The notes: generated by a model not told the origin, from the sequence alone. Shown: positions 34,320 through 45,301, counted from the stretch's first letter. The stretch: DNA of 64,000 nucleotides from Mycolicibacterium baixiangningiae (GCF_016313185.1 NZ_CP066218.1:2852001-2916000), one strand, 5' to 3'. A program made the numbers and translations.

Positions 34320-35774
34320 ATGGCCTCTGTGCGCGTAGACCCGTTGATCCACGAGACCCACACCGGCGTCGTGATCCTGGTCGGCGACCGGGCCTACAAG
34401 GCGAAGAAGCCGATCATCACCGACTTCCTCGACTTCAGCACCGTCGAGGGGCGGGAACGTGCCTGCAGTCGGGAGGTGGAGCTCAATCGGCGCATGGCCC
34501 CTGACAGCTACCTCGGGGTGGCGCACTTCGACGGGCCGGACGGCCCTCCCGAACCGGTGATCGTGATGCGGCGCTATCCGGAATCCCAGCGGTTGTCGAC
34601 GATGGTCAAGGCCGGCGAGCCGGTCGAGCGACATCTCGAGGCGGTCGCCATCCAGTTGGCCCGGTTCCACGAACACGCCGACCGGTCGCACCGCATCGAC
34701 GCCGACGCCCGCGTCCCCACCCTCGCGGCGCGGTGGCAGGACAACATCGCCGAACTGCGGCGCCACAGCCCGGCGATCCTGGCACCGGATGCGGTCTCCG
34801 ACGTCGAACGCCTCGCGATGCAATATCTGTCGGGGCGCGCGGTGCTGTTCTCGTCCCGCATCACCGACCGGCGCATCGTCGACGGACACGGAGATCTGCT
34901 CGCCGACGACATCTTCTGCACGGCCGACGGCCCGGTCATCCTCGACTGTCTGGAATTCGACGACCAATTGCGTCACGTCGACGGCATCGACGACGTCGCC
35001 TTCCTGGCCATGGATCTGGAGTTCCTCGGCCGCGCCGACCTCGGGCGGCGGTTCCTCGACGACTACCGGGCGCTGGCCCACGACACGGCCCCGCCGTCGC
35101 TGGCACACTTCTGCATCGCCTACCGGGCGATCGTGCGCGCCAAGACCGACTGCATCCGGGTCAGCCAGGGACGTCCCGAGGCGGCGGCCGACGCGCGGCG
35201 ACACCTCGACATCGCCCTGGCGCATCTGCGCACCGGCACGGTGCAGCTGATCATCGTCGGCGGGGGACCGGGAACGGGGAAGACGACGCTGGCCCGTGCG
35301 CTCGCCGAACCCCTCGGTGCCCAGGTGATCTCCACCGACGAGATGCGTCAGGAACTCACTGCGGCAGGCGAGATCGCGGGGCGGGCCGGCGCCTACAACG
35401 AAGGCCTCTACAGCCCCGACAACGTCGCCGCGGTGTACGACGCGGTGCTGCGCCGGGCGTCGCTGGCGTTGACCGGCGGCCGGTCGGTGATCCTCGACGG
35501 AACCTGGCGCGACACCGAGCAGCGTGAGCGGGCCAGGACGCTGGCCGCTCAGGCGCACTGCCCGGTCGTCGAACTGGCGTGCACCGTGGCGTTGGAGGAC
35601 GCCGAGGCCCGGATCAGCCGGCGGGTCGGCGACGCGTCTCAGGCCACCCCCGAGATCGCCGAGGCCATCCATCACGAACGGCCCCACTGGCAGGGGGCGC
35701 ATCCGCTCGACACGAGCCGCCCGCTGGATGAGTCCGTTGCCGAAGCACAGCAGATCTGCTGTCTGGCGACCTGA
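34320..35774 (+). CDS. Rv2004c-like phosphotransferase-kinase fusion
   Basis: A 484-residue two-domain protein. Residues about 1-315 resemble an aminoglycoside/choline-type phosphotransferase with a Brenner-like HGDLLADDIF and a following DCLEFDD pair. Residues about 318-484 form a P-loop kinase with Walker A GGGPGTGKTTLA and a STDEMRQEL segment typical of gluconate-kinase-like ATPases. M. tuberculosis Rv2004c has the same fusion and belongs to the DosR dormancy regulon. A DosR-like box lies upstream here. Substrates of the two domains are unknown. Confidence 0.88.
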   Translation: MASVRVDPLIHETHTGVVILVGDRAYKAKKPIITDFLDFSTVEGRERACSREVELNRRMAPDSYLGVAHFDGPDGPPEPVIVMRRYPESQRLSTMVKAGEPVERHLEAVAIQLARFHEHADRSHRIDADARVPTLAARWQDNIAELRRHSPAILAPDAVSDVERLAMQYLSGRAVLFSSRITDRRIVDGHGDLLADDIFCTADGPVILDCLEFDDQLRHVDGIDDVAFLAMDLEFLGRADLGRRFLDDYRALAHDTAPPSLAHFCIAYRAIVRAKTDCIRVSQGRPEAAADARRHLDIALAHLRTGTVQLIIVGGGPGTGKTTLARALAEPLGAQVISTDEMRQELTAAGEIAGRAGAYNEGLYSPDNVAAVYDAVLRRASLALTGGRSVILDGTWRDTEQRERARTLAAQAHCPVVELACTVALEDAEARISRRVGDASQATPEIAEAIHHERPHWQGAHPLDTSRPLDESVAEAQQICCLAT

Positions 35775-35803
35775 GAAGAGGTCTGCACGACGAGTGATCC
35801 GGC

Positions 35804-35828
35804 GGTGTCGCCCGAAGACGGCGACGCC
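35804..35828. terminator. Hairpin in the convergent intergenic region
   Basis: GGTGTCGCC (35804-35812) and GGCGACGCC (35820-35828) pair over 9 positions with one G-T wobble around a 7-base loop. No T-tract follows. It sits between the convergent Rv2004c-like and BacA-like genes, where a bidirectional terminator is expected. Confidence 0.5.
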
Positions 35829-35955
35829 TGGGTTAGGAAGTCGGACGACCACCCAGATCGTCGTCGGAATAGGTCGCCGTGATCCAGCGGTCGGGACGTC
35901 TCGGGGCGGTGTCGGCGTCGGGAACGGGATCCGGCCGAGCCTCGGGCGAAAGGAT

Positions 35956-37875
35956 CTACCCCGACGACGTGCCCGCCGCGATCGTGCCGAGTTCCCACTC
36001 GCCGTCACCGAGCAACTTGAGCTGCCGCGTGTGGTGCTGTTCCACCGTGCTGCGATGGCTCACGCTGACCAAGATCGTCTCGGGCAGCTCGCTGCGCACC
36101 AGCCGGTACAGCGTCAGCTCCAACCCCTCATCGAGCGCGGAGGTGGACTCGTCGAGGAATACGGCCTTCGGCTTGGTGAGCAGAATCCGGGCGAAAGCCA
36201 CGCGCTGTTGCTCACCGGGCGAAAGGACTTTGGCCCAGTCCTTTTCCTCATCCAGCCGGTCGGCGAGATGAGGCAGCGCCACCTTGTTCAGGACGTCGCG
36301 CAGCTGGTCGTCGGTGACCGTGCCGCCCTTCAGCGGATAGGACACCACCGCCCGCAGATCGCCCAGCGGCACGTACGGCATCTGCGACAGGAACATCGTC
36401 GCGTTCTCGGCGTCGGGGTACTTCAACGTCCCGGATGCGTAGGGCCACAGGCTGCCGAGGCTGCGCAGCAGGGTGGTCTTGCCGGTGCCGGACTGGCCGG
36501 TGATGACCAGGCTGTCACCGGGCTCGAGGTTCAGATCGAGCGGCTCGATCAACTGCTTGCCTGCCGGTGTGCGGACCTCGATGTCGTCGAGTCGCACAGT
36601 GCCATCGGGGGAATCTTCGACATTGACCGACGGCAGCGCCCTGGCTTCCTCGTTGGCGATGACCAGTCCGTGGAGGCGGATGATCGCCGCCCGGTAACCC
36701 GCGAACTGATCGTAGGCGTTACGGAAGAACGACAGTCCGCCCAGGATTTCGCGGAACGCGCTCCCGGTTTGATTCAGCTGGCCCAGGGTGATCTCGCCGT
36801 TGTAGAACCGGCTGAACTGCACGAGGTAGGGGATGAGTTCCTGCCCCTGCGAGACCGAGAGGTTCCAGCCCAGGAACTTGGCCATCCGGTTGACGTACTT
36901 CTTGTAGTTGCTCACCACCGGGGCGAACCGGCGCCGCAGTCCGGTGCGCTCGGCGATCTCGCCGCGATAGAACGCCACCGCCTCTGACGCGTCGCGCAGG
37001 CGCACCAGCGCGTACCGGAACACGGCGTTGAACTTCTCGTTGTTGAACGACAGCGCGATGATCGGCCGGCCGATCCAGAAGGCGACCACGGTGGCTATCA
37101 GGATGTAGACGATGCCGATCCAGAACATCGCCTTGGGCAATTCGACGCCGACGAAGGGCAGCGTGATCGGGCCGGAGAGGTTCCACAGGATTGCCGTAAA
37201 GGCATACATCGACGTGATCGAGGAGACAGCCCCGAACACGAGTGTGGCGGTCGAAGTGTTGTTGGGGGTGTTCGGCAGCGACCCGACGCCGGCGGTGAAG
37301 ATGTCGATGTCGGTCTGGATGCGCTGATCCGGGTTGTCGATCGTGTCGTCGATGAACCTGGCCCGGTAGTAGGCCTTGCGGTCGAGCCAGTCGCCGGTGA
37401 GTTGATCGGTTAGCCAATTGCGCCACCGCAACATGAACCGCTGCGCCAGATACAGATCCAGCATGATCTGGGTGACGTTGAGCACCGCGAGGACGCCGAA
37501 GGTCCACATCGACAGCCAAAAGCCGTCTCTGCCGGACTCTTTGACCGTGTCGTCGCCCGCGCCGACTCCCGACGCGATGATCTGGAAGCTGGTCAGCATG
37601 TCGCTGCCCTGGTAGGTGAACAACACCGACAGTCGCACGCCGATCATGACCGACAGGAGCAGCGCTCCCAGCCAGACCCACACCACGACGCTTTCCGGCC
37701 CGGTGAAATAGCCGCGGGTGACACGCCAGAACTGTCTGCCCCACGTGGTGAACCGGACGATCAGCGCAAGGGTCACCAGCGTGGCGATGGCGGCGACGAC
37801 CCAGGCTTTCGCGACCCAGAACATCGACGTCCACAGCTCACTGCCCCAGTCGAGCGACGGGGTGAACATTTCCAT
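35956..37875 (-). CDS. bacA: BacA/SbmA-type ABC transporter (Rv1819c-like), copy 1
   Basis: A 639-residue fused transporter. The N-terminal part, about 1-400, is an SbmA/BacA-like six-helix domain ([39 protein letters not shown]). The C-terminal ATPase has Walker A GQSGTGKT, signature LSPGEQQR, Walker [10 protein letters not shown] and the H-loop SVSHRS. In M. tuberculosis, Rv1819c imports vitamin B12 and hydrophilic compounds such as bleomycin. This copy has the closer match to the Rv1819c pattern. It lies 45 bases after its tandem paralogue on the minus strand. Confidence 0.92.
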   Translation of the reverse strand: MEMFTPSLDWGSELWTSMFWVAKAWVVAAIATLVTLALIVRFTTWGRQFWRVTRGYFTGPESVVVWVWLGALLLSVMIGVRLSVLFTYQGSDMLTSFQIIASGVGAGDDTVKESGRDGFWLSMWTFGVLAVLNVTQIMLDLYLAQRFMLRWRNWLTDQLTGDWLDRKAYYRARFIDDTIDNPDQRIQTDIDIFTAGVGSLPNTPNNTSTATLVFGAVSSITSMYAFTAILWNLSGPITLPFVGVELPKAMFWIGIVYILIATVVAFWIGRPIIALSFNNEKFNAVFRYALVRLRDASEAVAFYRGEIAERTGLRRRFAPVVSNYKKYVNRMAKFLGWNLSVSQGQELIPYLVQFSRFYNGEITLGQLNQTGSAFREILGGLSFFRNAYDQFAGYRAAIIRLHGLVIANEEARALPSVNVEDSPDGTVRLDDIEVRTPAGKQLIEPLDLNLEPGDSLVITGQSGTGKTTLLRSLGSLWPYASGTLKYPDAENATMFLSQMPYVPLGDLRAVVSYPLKGGTVTDDQLRDVLNKVALPHLADRLDEEKDWAKVLSPGEQQRVAFARILLTKPKAVFLDESTSALDEGLELTLYRLVRSELPETILVSVSHRSTVEQHHTRQLKLLGDGEWELGTIAAGTSSG

Positions 37876-37920
37876 TCGGGCAAGATACAGCGGCGCGCTG
37901 CCCGTGGCCGGTCCAGACGC

Positions 37921-39801
37921 TCAACGGGTGGCGGTGAGTCGGTTCAGCCGCCACTCACCGTCACCGAGCAGCTCGAGTTGCCGGCCGTGGAACCGCCCGA
38001 CCGTATCGCGGTGGCTCGCGCTGACCACGACGGTCTGCGGCAGTTCCGCACGGATCAGCGCGTAGAGCATCGACTCGAGGCCCTCGTCCATCGCAGACGT
38101 CGACTCGTCGAGGAACACCGCCTGCGGACGTGCCAGCAGGATGCGGGCGAACGCGATGCGCTGCTGCTCGCCCACGGACAGCACCTGCGTCCAGTCCCTC
38201 ACCTCACCCAGCCGGATCACCAGGTGGGACAGCGCGACCGCCACCAACGCCTGCTGGATCTCGCGGTCACCGACCTGACCGTCCGGCTGCGGGTAGGACG
38301 CGACGGCGCGAAGATCGCCCAGCGGCAGGTAGGGCAGCTGGGGGACGAACATCGCGGTGTCCGGCAGTTCGACCCGGCCGGTGGCGAACGGCCACAGCCC
38401 GGCGAGGCTCTGCAGTAGCACGGTCTTACCGACCCCGGACGGGCCGCGGATGAGCAGTGCGTCACCGGCCGGCAGGGCGAGGTCGAGGCCGCGGATGAGC
38501 GTGCGGCCGTCGGGTGCGCGCACCTCGAGACCGTCGACACCCAGGGCGCCGGACGGCGAAGCGACGGTGGTGACCCGGCTAAGGGCCCGGGCGCGGGCGT
38601 TCTCGGTGACCAGACCGTCGAGCCGGATGATGGCCGCACGGTAGCCGGCGAATTCGTCGTAGGCGTTGCGGAAGAACGACAACGAGTCGTGGATGACGCC
38701 GAACGCGGTCGCCGACTGCATGACACCGCCGAAGGAGATCTGGCCGGCGAACAGCCGCTGCGCCTGGACGACGAACGGCAGCGGGTTGATCGCCTGGCTC
38801 ATCGACACGTTCCACCCGATGAACAGCATCGTGCGGTTGAGCCAACGGCGGTAGTTGGTCATCACCGCGCTCAGCCTGCCGTCGAGCTGAGCGTTCTCGG
38901 CCCGTTCACCGCGGTACATCCCGACCGCGGCGCTGGCGTCCCGCAGGCGCACCAGGGCATAGCGGAAACCGGCGTTGCGGACTTCGTCGAGGTAGCTCAG
39001 CCGGATCAGCGGCCGACCGACGACGACAGCGACATACGTCACCGCCGCCACGTAGCCGATGACGATCCAGAACAGTGCCCGCGGCAACGTGATCCCGAAC
39101 AGCGTCAGCGGGCCCGACAGCTGCCAGAGGATCACGCTGAACGCGCCCGTCGACAGCGCCGCCTGCACGGCCCCGAAGAGCAGAACCCGGTCGGAGGTGT
39201 AGGCGGGGTTGTTCGTCTGGCGGCCGACGCCGGTGGTGAACACGTCGATGTCCTGCTGGACGCGTTGATCCGGATTGTCGACGGGTTGACGCGAGAAGCG
39301 GCCCCGGTAGTAGGCGTGGTGGCCCAGCCAGTCCTCGATCAACCTGCGGCTCAACCAGATCCGCCACCGCATGATGAATCGCTGGGTGAGGTACAGGTCC
39401 GCCAGCAGTCGCACCACCAGGCAACCGGCCAGCACGACGAACACCAGCATCGTGGCCCAGAAGCCTTGCTCACCGCTTCGGGCAACCTCGTTCGGGCCGC
39501 CCTGAAAGGCGACCTGCAGCGAGGTGAACAGATCGTTGGCGTAGTAGCTGAGCAGCACGCTGATCCGCACCAGCACGATCGACGAGATCAGCAGCGTCGC
39601 CAGCCCGGCCCACACCGGAATGCTCTGCCTGCCGGTGAAATACCCGCCGGTGATCCGCCAGAACTGTCGGCCCCACTCGGTCCACCGGCCGACCGCCAGC
39701 AACACCACGAGCAGGCACGGTGCCGTGACGAAGAAGCACTCGAGCACCCATACCGCCGAGTTCAGGAGTTCCGAACTCCAGTCGATCGACGGTGTGAACA
39801 T
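37921..39801 (-). CDS. BacA/SbmA-type ABC transporter, copy 2
   Basis: A 626-residue paralogue with the same layout as copy 1. It begins with the same kind of MFTPSIDWSSEL segment, and membrane landmarks GRQFWRITGGYFTGR and NPDQRVQQDIDVFTTGVG are conserved. ATPase motifs are intact: [30 protein letters not shown] and a SASHRD H-loop. The two copies are clearly divergent, so the duplication is not recent. ATG at 39801 is 7 bases after the stop of the flavin monooxygenase, implying one operon. Different cargo or hetero-dimerisation with copy 1 are both possible. Confidence 0.9.
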   Translation of the reverse strand: MFTPSIDWSSELLNSAVWVLECFFVTAPCLLVVLLAVGRWTEWGRQFWRITGGYFTGRQSIPVWAGLATLLISSIVLVRISVLLSYYANDLFTSLQVAFQGGPNEVARSGEQGFWATMLVFVVLAGCLVVRLLADLYLTQRFIMRWRIWLSRRLIEDWLGHHAYYRGRFSRQPVDNPDQRVQQDIDVFTTGVGRQTNNPAYTSDRVLLFGAVQAALSTGAFSVILWQLSGPLTLFGITLPRALFWIVIGYVAAVTYVAVVVGRPLIRLSYLDEVRNAGFRYALVRLRDASAAVGMYRGERAENAQLDGRLSAVMTNYRRWLNRTMLFIGWNVSMSQAINPLPFVVQAQRLFAGQISFGGVMQSATAFGVIHDSLSFFRNAYDEFAGYRAAIIRLDGLVTENARARALSRVTTVASPSGALGVDGLEVRAPDGRTLIRGLDLALPAGDALLIRGPSGVGKTVLLQSLAGLWPFATGRVELPDTAMFVPQLPYLPLGDLRAVASYPQPDGQVGDREIQQALVAVALSHLVIRLGEVRDWTQVLSVGEQQRIAFARILLARPQAVFLDESTSAMDEGLESMLYALIRAELPQTVVVSASHRDTVGRFHGRQLELLGDGEWRLNRLTATR

Positions 39802-39808
39802 CACGGTG

Positions 39809-41422
39809 TCAACCGAAGGTGTTGTGCAGGAAGCCGTCCAGCGCGTCGGTGTCGAGCCGGTGCGCGGTGAAGCCGAGGTATCCGTCGGGGCGGATGACGA
39901 ATACGGAGGTACCCGCGGTCGAGTAGCTGCGGGCGAAGTCACCGTCGTTGTCCCGCAGCAACGGCAGGACGGTGCTCTCCACGTCGGCGGTCGGCGCCGC
40001 GACGAGGTAGACGTCGAGTGCGCCGTGGGCGGTCGCGACGGCGGCCTCGGCGGCGGCCTCGAAGCGCGCCACATCGTCCGGGGTGGTGTCGCCGTCGGCG
40101 TAGAACAGCGCGGTGTGGTCGCGGCCCAACAGCGAAAAGAGGCGCAGTCGCCCGGTCACGGCGGCCCGGGTGAGACCGTTCGCGTCGGGAGCGCGGCCAC
40201 CGGGCAGCGGTTCGGGCACCGGACCGGCCGAACACACGATGGGACTGTCGGCGTAGTCGATGAGCAGTTGCGCCTCGCGGCGCATGACGAGGTCGGGGTC
40301 TTTGGAGTCCGCCCCGATGCCTTGGCGGGCGCTGCGCACGGTGCGCCCGACGACCTCCTCGCCGACCGGGCGCCGTTCCGCGTCATAGCTGTCCAGAAGC
40401 GTGGGCGAGGCATGCCCGGACACCGCGAGCGCCAGTTTCCACGCCAGGTTGTGGGCGTCCTGGATCCCGGTGTTCATCCCCTGCGCACCCGTCGGCGGAT
40501 GGATGTGGGCGGCATCGCCGGCGACGAACGCCCGGCCGCGGCCGTAGGAGTCGACGATGCGGTGGCTGATCCGGAACACCGACGACCAGCGCAGGGTGTG
40601 CGCTGTCGTGGGTTCCGGCGGCAACCGGTCGAGTACCGCCTGGATGTGGTGGAGTTCCGGGGCGCGGCCCGCCTCGAACCCGTGTGCCACGCCGCCGTGT
40701 GATTCGGATGCCAGGTCGTCGGGCACCAGCATCGACATGCGGTAGCGATTGCGCCCCGGCAGGGGAATGCAGACCAACAGATCGTCGGTGACGCCGTCGG
40801 TCTGGTGCATGGACCGGATGGCGTAACCGCGCGGCTGCGACCAGTCGACCTCGACGTCGCCGAGCATGTACTGCTCCTCGAACGCCGCGCCTTCGAAGGT
40901 CAACCCGAGCGTCTTGCGCACGACGCTGTGCGCGCCGTCGGCACCGACCAGATACTGGGCGCGCACCGTGCGCTCGTCGGTTCCGGTGGAGATCGTGGCC
41001 GTCACCCCGTCAGCGTTCTGGTCGAAACCGGTGAGCCGCCAGCCCCGCTGTATCGACCCGCCGCGCAGTGCGAACTCGTCGCGCAGGATCCGCTCGGTCT
41101 CGTACTGGGGGATGCAGATGAAACCGAACGGCACGTCGGCCGGCAGCGAGAGGTCCAGCCGCGATACCGGCTCGCCGTTGACGTAGACGCATTGACCGTT
41201 CATCTGGATGCCGGCGTCGAGTACGGCGCGCAGCACGCCCATGTTCTCGAAGACCTCGAGTGTGCGTGGTTGCACCCCAACGGCTTTGGCGTACTGCGGC
41301 GGCTGGGGCAGTGGGTCGACGACGACGCAGCCGATGCCCCGCCTGGTGAGTTCGATGGCCGCGGTGAGTCCCACAGGGCCTGCGCCGGCGATGAGGACCT
41401 GGGTGTTCACGGTGTCGGACAC
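39809..41422 (-). CDS. FAD-dependent aromatic monooxygenase (PHBH/MhpA type)
   Basis: A 537-residue group A flavin monooxygenase. The FAD motif IAGAGPVGLTAAIEL is near the N-terminus, the DG motif appears as YLVGADGAHSVVRK, and the late GD motif is RAFVAGDAAHIHPPTGAQGMNTGIQDAHNLAWKL. A thioredoxin-like C-terminal domain of about 150 residues is present, as in MhpA, PgaE and RdmE. These enzymes hydroxylate phenolic or polyketide-type rings with NAD(P)H and O2. It heads an operon with two BacA-like transporters. Start at GTG 41422 is preferred. Substrate unknown; antibiotic modification is conceivable. Confidence 0.88.
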   Translation of the reverse strand: MSDTVNTQVLIAGAGPVGLTAAIELTRRGIGCVVVDPLPQPPQYAKAVGVQPRTLEVFENMGVLRAVLDAGIQMNGQCVYVNGEPVSRLDLSLPADVPFGFICIPQYETERILRDEFALRGGSIQRGWRLTGFDQNADGVTATISTGTDERTVRAQYLVGADGAHSVVRKTLGLTFEGAAFEEQYMLGDVEVDWSQPRGYAIRSMHQTDGVTDDLLVCIPLPGRNRYRMSMLVPDDLASESHGGVAHGFEAGRAPELHHIQAVLDRLPPEPTTAHTLRWSSVFRISHRIVDSYGRGRAFVAGDAAHIHPPTGAQGMNTGIQDAHNLAWKLALAVSGHASPTLLDSYDAERRPVGEEVVGRTVRSARQGIGADSKDPDLVMRREAQLLIDYADSPIVCSAGPVPEPLPGGRAPDANGLTRAAVTGRLRLFSLLGRDHTALFYADGDTTPDDVARFEAAAEAAVATAHGALDVYLVAAPTADVESTVLPLLRDNDGDFARSYSTAGTSVFVIRPDGYLGFTAHRLDTDALDGFLHNTFG

Positions 41423-41495
41423 AGCGATGAGTATGTCGTGGCTGCGCCCGCGAGGCGGGGTTTCAAGATCTTTCGCTCGCCGCCATGCTGAACGT

Positions 41496-42347
41496 ATGCC
41501 CCTGCGCCTCCACACGGACGTCGGCGACTTCGTGTCCATCGCGTCGGCCTGGTACGCGCGCCGGCCGATGGTGCACACCATCGAACTGTCGCTGCTGCGT
41601 GAAGGGGTGCCGTCCGACGAGGTGCCGTTGCTGATGACGGTGTGGGAGAGCGACGGGGCCGATGCGGAACTGATCGGGGCTGCGATGCGCACCCCGCCGC
41701 TGCCGCTGTTGTGCGGCGGACTGTTCGCGGCGCCGACGACGGACGTGGTCGGCGACATGGTGGCGGGCGGCATGACACTGCCCGGGGTGCGCGGCCCGCG
41801 CGAGGACACCGAGACGTTCGCCCGGCAGTGGTGCGATGTCACCGGGGCGGTGCCGACCACCACCGTCCGGGAACGGCTCTACCGGCTGGGGACACTCGCG
41901 GCACCGGCCGGTGTGCCGGGTGGTCACCGGGTCGCACGTGGGGCCGACGAGCCGGTGCTCGTGAAGTACCAGTGCGAGTTCGCCGCGGAGACGTTCGGGC
42001 ACGTACCCGACCCGGCCAGGGCCAAGGCGACGCTGACCGCGGCGGCGACGGTGGGGAACGTCTACCTGCTGTGGACGGCGGGCGGGGCGCCGGTCAGCAT
42101 GGCCGGGGTACGGATACCGGCGGCCGGGGTGTCGCGGATCGGCCCGGTCTACACCGCCCCGGAGGTGCGCGGGCGCGGATACGGGGCGGCGGTGACCGCG
42201 GCGGCCTGCCGGTGGGCGCTGGCCGCGGGCGCCACGCAGGTGGTGCTGTTCGCCGACCTCGACAACCCGGCGAGCAACCGGGTCTACCAGCGGCTGGGTT
42301 TCGTGCCGGTGGGTGATTCGGTCACGATGGAGTTCCGCGTACCGTAA
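41496..42347 (+). CDS. GNAT family N-acetyltransferase
   Basis: A 283-residue protein. The C-terminal half, about 175-280, is a GNAT domain with [21 protein letters not shown] for acetyl-CoA pyrophosphate binding and [19 protein letters not shown] as motif B. The N-terminal half is a variable domain seen in two-domain mycobacterial GNATs. It transfers acetyl or another acyl from CoA to an amine. It ends 4 bases before the secA2 start on the same strand, so it may be co-transcribed with secA2. Substrate unknown. Confidence 0.85.
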   Translation: MPLRLHTDVGDFVSIASAWYARRPMVHTIELSLLREGVPSDEVPLLMTVWESDGADAELIGAAMRTPPLPLLCGGLFAAPTTDVVGDMVAGGMTLPGVRGPREDTETFARQWCDVTGAVPTTTVRERLYRLGTLAAPAGVPGGHRVARGADEPVLVKYQCEFAAETFGHVPDPARAKATLTAAATVGNVYLLWTAGGAPVSMAGVRIPAAGVSRIGPVYTAPEVRGRGYGAAVTAAACRWALAAGATQVVLFADLDNPASNRVYQRLGFVPVGDSVTMEFRVP

Positions 42348-42351
42348 ACGT

Positions 42352-44688
42352 GTGCCCAAGACGACTACACGCACCCCCGGCCGCCTGAGCGGCAAGTTCT
42401 GGAAAATGCTCGGCGCGACCACCGAGAAGAACCAGGGCCGGTCGCTGGCACAGGTGCAGGCCGCGGGGGATTTCGACGCCAAGGCCGCCGAACTCGACGA
42501 CGAGCAACTGCAGAAGGCCGCCACACTGCTGCGGCTGGAGGAGCTTTCCGAGTCGGCCGACATCCCGCAGTTCCTGGCCATCGCGCGGGAGGCCGCCGAG
42601 CGCAGCACGACTCTGCGACCGTTCGACGTGCAGCTGTTGGGCGCGCTGCGCATGCTGGCCGGCGACGTCGTCGAAATGGCCACCGGTGAGGGCAAGACGC
42701 TGTCCGGTGCGATCGCCGCGGCCGGCTACGCCCTCGGCGGGCGCAGCGTACACGTCATCACGATCAACGACTACCTCGCACGCCGCGACGCCAAGTGGAT
42801 GAGCCCGCTGATCGAGGCGCTCGGGCTCACCGTCGGATGGATCACCGCCGAGTCGACGGCCGAGGAACGCCGCAAGGCCTACACGTGCGACGTCACCTAC
42901 GCCTCGGTCAACGAGATCGGCTTCGACGTGCTGCGCGATCAGCTGGTCACCGACGTCGTGGACTTGGTGTCGCCCAACCCGGACGTGGCGCTCATCGACG
43001 AAGCCGACTCAGTCCTCGTCGACGAGGCGCTCGTCCCGCTGGTGCTCGCCGGCACCAGCCACCGCGAGACCCCGCGCGTCGAGCTGATCCGCATGGTCGG
43101 CGAGCTGACCCCAGGCCGCGACTACGACATCGACGCCGAGAGCCGCAACGTCCACCTCACCGACGAGGGCGCCCGCAAACTGGAGGCCAAGCTCGGCGGC
43201 ATCGACCTCTACTCCGAAGAGCACGTCATCAGCACGTTGACGGAGGTCAACGTCGCCCTGCACGCCCACGTGCTGCTCCAGCGCGACGTCCACTACATCG
43301 TGCGCGACGACGCGGTACACCTCATCAACGCCTCCCGCGGCCGCATCGCCCAGCTGCAGCGCTGGCCCGACGGTCTGCAGGCGGCCGTCGAAGCCAAAGA
43401 GGGCATCGCCACCACCGAGACCGGTGAGGTGCTCGACACCATCACCGTGCAGGCGTTGATCAACCGCTACCCGACCGTGTGCGGGATGACGGGCACCGCA
43501 CTGGCCGCGGGCGAACAGCTGCGCCAGTTCTACAAGCTGGGTGTGTCGCCGATCGATCCGAACAAACCGAATATCCGCGAAGACGAATCCGACCGGGTGT
43601 ATGTCACCGCGGCGGCCAAGATCGACGCGATCATCGAACACATCGAAGAGGTCCACCAGACCGGTCAACCGGTGCTCGTGGGCACCCACGATGTCGCCGA
43701 ATCCGAAGAGCTGCACGAGAAGCTGGTCAAACGCGGTGTGCCCGCGGTGGTGCTCAACGCCAAGAACGACGCCGAGGAGGCCCGCGTCATCGCCGAGGCG
43801 GGCAAGTTCAAGGCGGTCACGGTGAGCACGCAGATGGCGGGCCGAGGCACCGACATCCGGCTCGGCGGATCCGATGCCGACGACCATGCCGCCGAACACG
43901 AGAAGGTCGCCGAACTGGGCGGGCTGCACGTGGTCGGCACCGGGCGCCACAACACCCAGCGGCTCGACAACCAACTGCGGGGCCGCGCCGGACGCCAGGG
44001 CGACCCCGGTTCGTCGGTGTTCTTCTCCAGCTGGGAGGACGAACTCGTCCAGGCTCACCTGGAGCCGAACAAACGCCCGATGCAGGCCGACGAGAACGGT
44101 CGGGTGCTGACCGACAAGGCGGCCGGGCTGCTCGACCACGCCCAGCGCGTGGCCGAAGGCCGGCTGCTCGATGTGCACGCCAACACCTGGCGCTACAACC
44201 AGCTCACAGCCCAACAGCGCGCGATCATCGTCGAGCGACGGGATGCCTTGCTGCGCACCGCAACTGCGCGCGAGGAACTCGCCGAGCTCTCGCCCAAGCG
44301 GTACGCCGAGCTGTCCGAGGACCTGTCCGAGGAGCGGCTGGAACGGATCTGCCGCAGGATCATGCTCTACCACCTCGACCGCGGCTGGTGTGAACACCTG
44401 GCCTACCTGGCCGACATTCGCGAGAGCATCCACCTGCGTGCCCTCGGACGGCAGAACCCCCTCGACGAATTCCACCGGATGGGTGTCGACGCGTTCGCCT
44501 CGCTGGCCGCCGACGCGATCGAAGCGGCCCAACAGACCTTCGAGACCGCACCGTCCATCGAGGACGAACCGGGCATCGACCTGTCCAAGCTGGCCCGGCC
44601 CACCTCCACGTGGACCTACATGGTGCACGACAACCCGTTGGCCGACGACACCATGGCAGCGCTGAGCCTGCCCGGGGTGTTCCGCTAG
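42352..44688 (+). CDS. secA2: Accessory Sec system ATPase SecA2
   Basis: A 778-residue SecA-family motor. Walker A ATGEGKT is near 107-113, the DEAD-like [13 protein letters not shown] follows, and the C-terminal helicase region holds [15 protein letters not shown] and [15 protein letters not shown]. It lacks the C-terminal zinc-binding linker of SecA1, and its length is shorter than SecA1 (about 940), typical of SecA2. It exports a subset of proteins, including some without signal peptides. It sits at the Rv1821 position, followed by pgsA2. GTG at 42352. Confidence 0.95.
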   Translation: MPKTTTRTPGRLSGKFWKMLGATTEKNQGRSLAQVQAAGDFDAKAAELDDEQLQKAATLLRLEELSESADIPQFLAIAREAAERSTTLRPFDVQLLGALRMLAGDVVEMATGEGKTLSGAIAAAGYALGGRSVHVITINDYLARRDAKWMSPLIEALGLTVGWITAESTAEERRKAYTCDVTYASVNEIGFDVLRDQLVTDVVDLVSPNPDVALIDEADSVLVDEALVPLVLAGTSHRETPRVELIRMVGELTPGRDYDIDAESRNVHLTDEGARKLEAKLGGIDLYSEEHVISTLTEVNVALHAHVLLQRDVHYIVRDDAVHLINASRGRIAQLQRWPDGLQAAVEAKEGIATTETGEVLDTITVQALINRYPTVCGMTGTALAAGEQLRQFYKLGVSPIDPNKPNIREDESDRVYVTAAAKIDAIIEHIEEVHQTGQPVLVGTHDVAESEELHEKLVKRGVPAVVLNAKNDAEEARVIAEAGKFKAVTVSTQMAGRGTDIRLGGSDADDHAAEHEKVAELGGLHVVGTGRHNTQRLDNQLRGRAGRQGDPGSSVFFSSWEDELVQAHLEPNKRPMQADENGRVLTDKAAGLLDHAQRVAEGRLLDVHANTWRYNQLTAQQRAIIVERRDALLRTATAREELAELSPKRYAELSEDLSEERLERICRRIMLYHLDRGWCEHLAYLADIRESIHLRALGRQNPLDEFHRMGVDAFASLAADAIEAAQQTFETAPSIEDEPGIDLSKLARPTSTWTYMVHDNPLADDTMAALSLPGVFR

Positions 44689-44691
44689 GTT
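44686..44691 (+). promoter_or_regulatory. -10 element of pgsA2
   Basis: TAGGTT overlaps the secA2 stop codon and ends 7 bases before the ATG at 44699, suggesting an internal leaderless promoter for the pgsA2 block. Confidence 0.45.
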
Positions 44692-44698
44692 TAGCCGC

Positions 44699-45301
44699 AT
44701 GGACGCCTCTGCGTCAGGGGAGCGGGACCGCGTGTTCACGGTGCCGAACGCGCTGTCAATGCTGCGTCTCGCGCTGGTCCCGGTGTTCCTGTGGCTGCTG
44801 TTCGGCGCGCACGCCAACGGCTGGGCGGTCGGTGTGCTGGCCTTCAGCGGCTTCTCCGACTGGGCCGACGGCAAGATCGCGCGTCTCGTCGAGAACCAGT
44901 CGTCCCGGCTGGGGGAGTTGCTCGACCCGCTCGTCGACCGCATCTACATGGTGACGGTGCCGTTGGCGCTGGCCGTTCACGGCACTGTCCCGTGGTGGTT
45001 CGTGGTGACAATCCTCGCCCGTGATCTCGTACTGGCCGCGACGCTGCCGCTGCTGCGCGCCCGCGGGCTGACCGCGCTCCCGGTCACCTACCTCGGCAAG
45101 GCCGCGACGTTCGCGCTGATGTCGGGCTTCCCATTCGTCCTGCTCGGTCAGTGGGACGCTCTGTGGAGTCGCGTGGTGCTGGCGTGTGGCTGGGGGTTCC
45201 TCATCTGGGGGATGGCGCTGTATCTCTGGTCGGGCGTGCTCTACCTGGTGCAGGTGGTGATGGTCGCCAAGCGATTGCCGAAGGTCTCCCACGGTGGCTG
45301 A
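44699..45301 (+). CDS. pgsA2: CDP-alcohol phosphatidyltransferase (PgsA2)
   Basis: A 200-residue membrane enzyme with about six hydrophobic helices. The CDP-alcohol motif reads D54-x2-D57-G-x2-A-R-x9-G-x3-D76-x3-D80 in [11 protein letters not shown] and [10 protein letters not shown]. The family makes phosphatidylglycerophosphate, phosphatidylinositol or cardiolipin from CDP-diacylglycerol. Position after secA2 matches Rv1822. Its 3' end overlaps the next gene by 8 bases. Lipid product not decidable by eye. Confidence 0.92.
   Translation: MDASASGERDRVFTVPNALSMLRLALVPVFLWLLFGAHANGWAVGVLAFSGFSDWADGKIARLVENQSSRLGELLDPLVDRIYMVTVPLALAVHGTVPWWFVVTILARDLVLAATLPLLRARGLTALPVTYLGKAATFALMSGFPFVLLGQWDALWSRVVLACGWGFLIWGMALYLWSGVLYLVQVVMVAKRLPKVSHGG

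Noticed and set aside
43009..44943. A 644-codon open frame on the minus strand
   Set aside because: Antisense to secA2 and pgsA2 with no recognisable motif.
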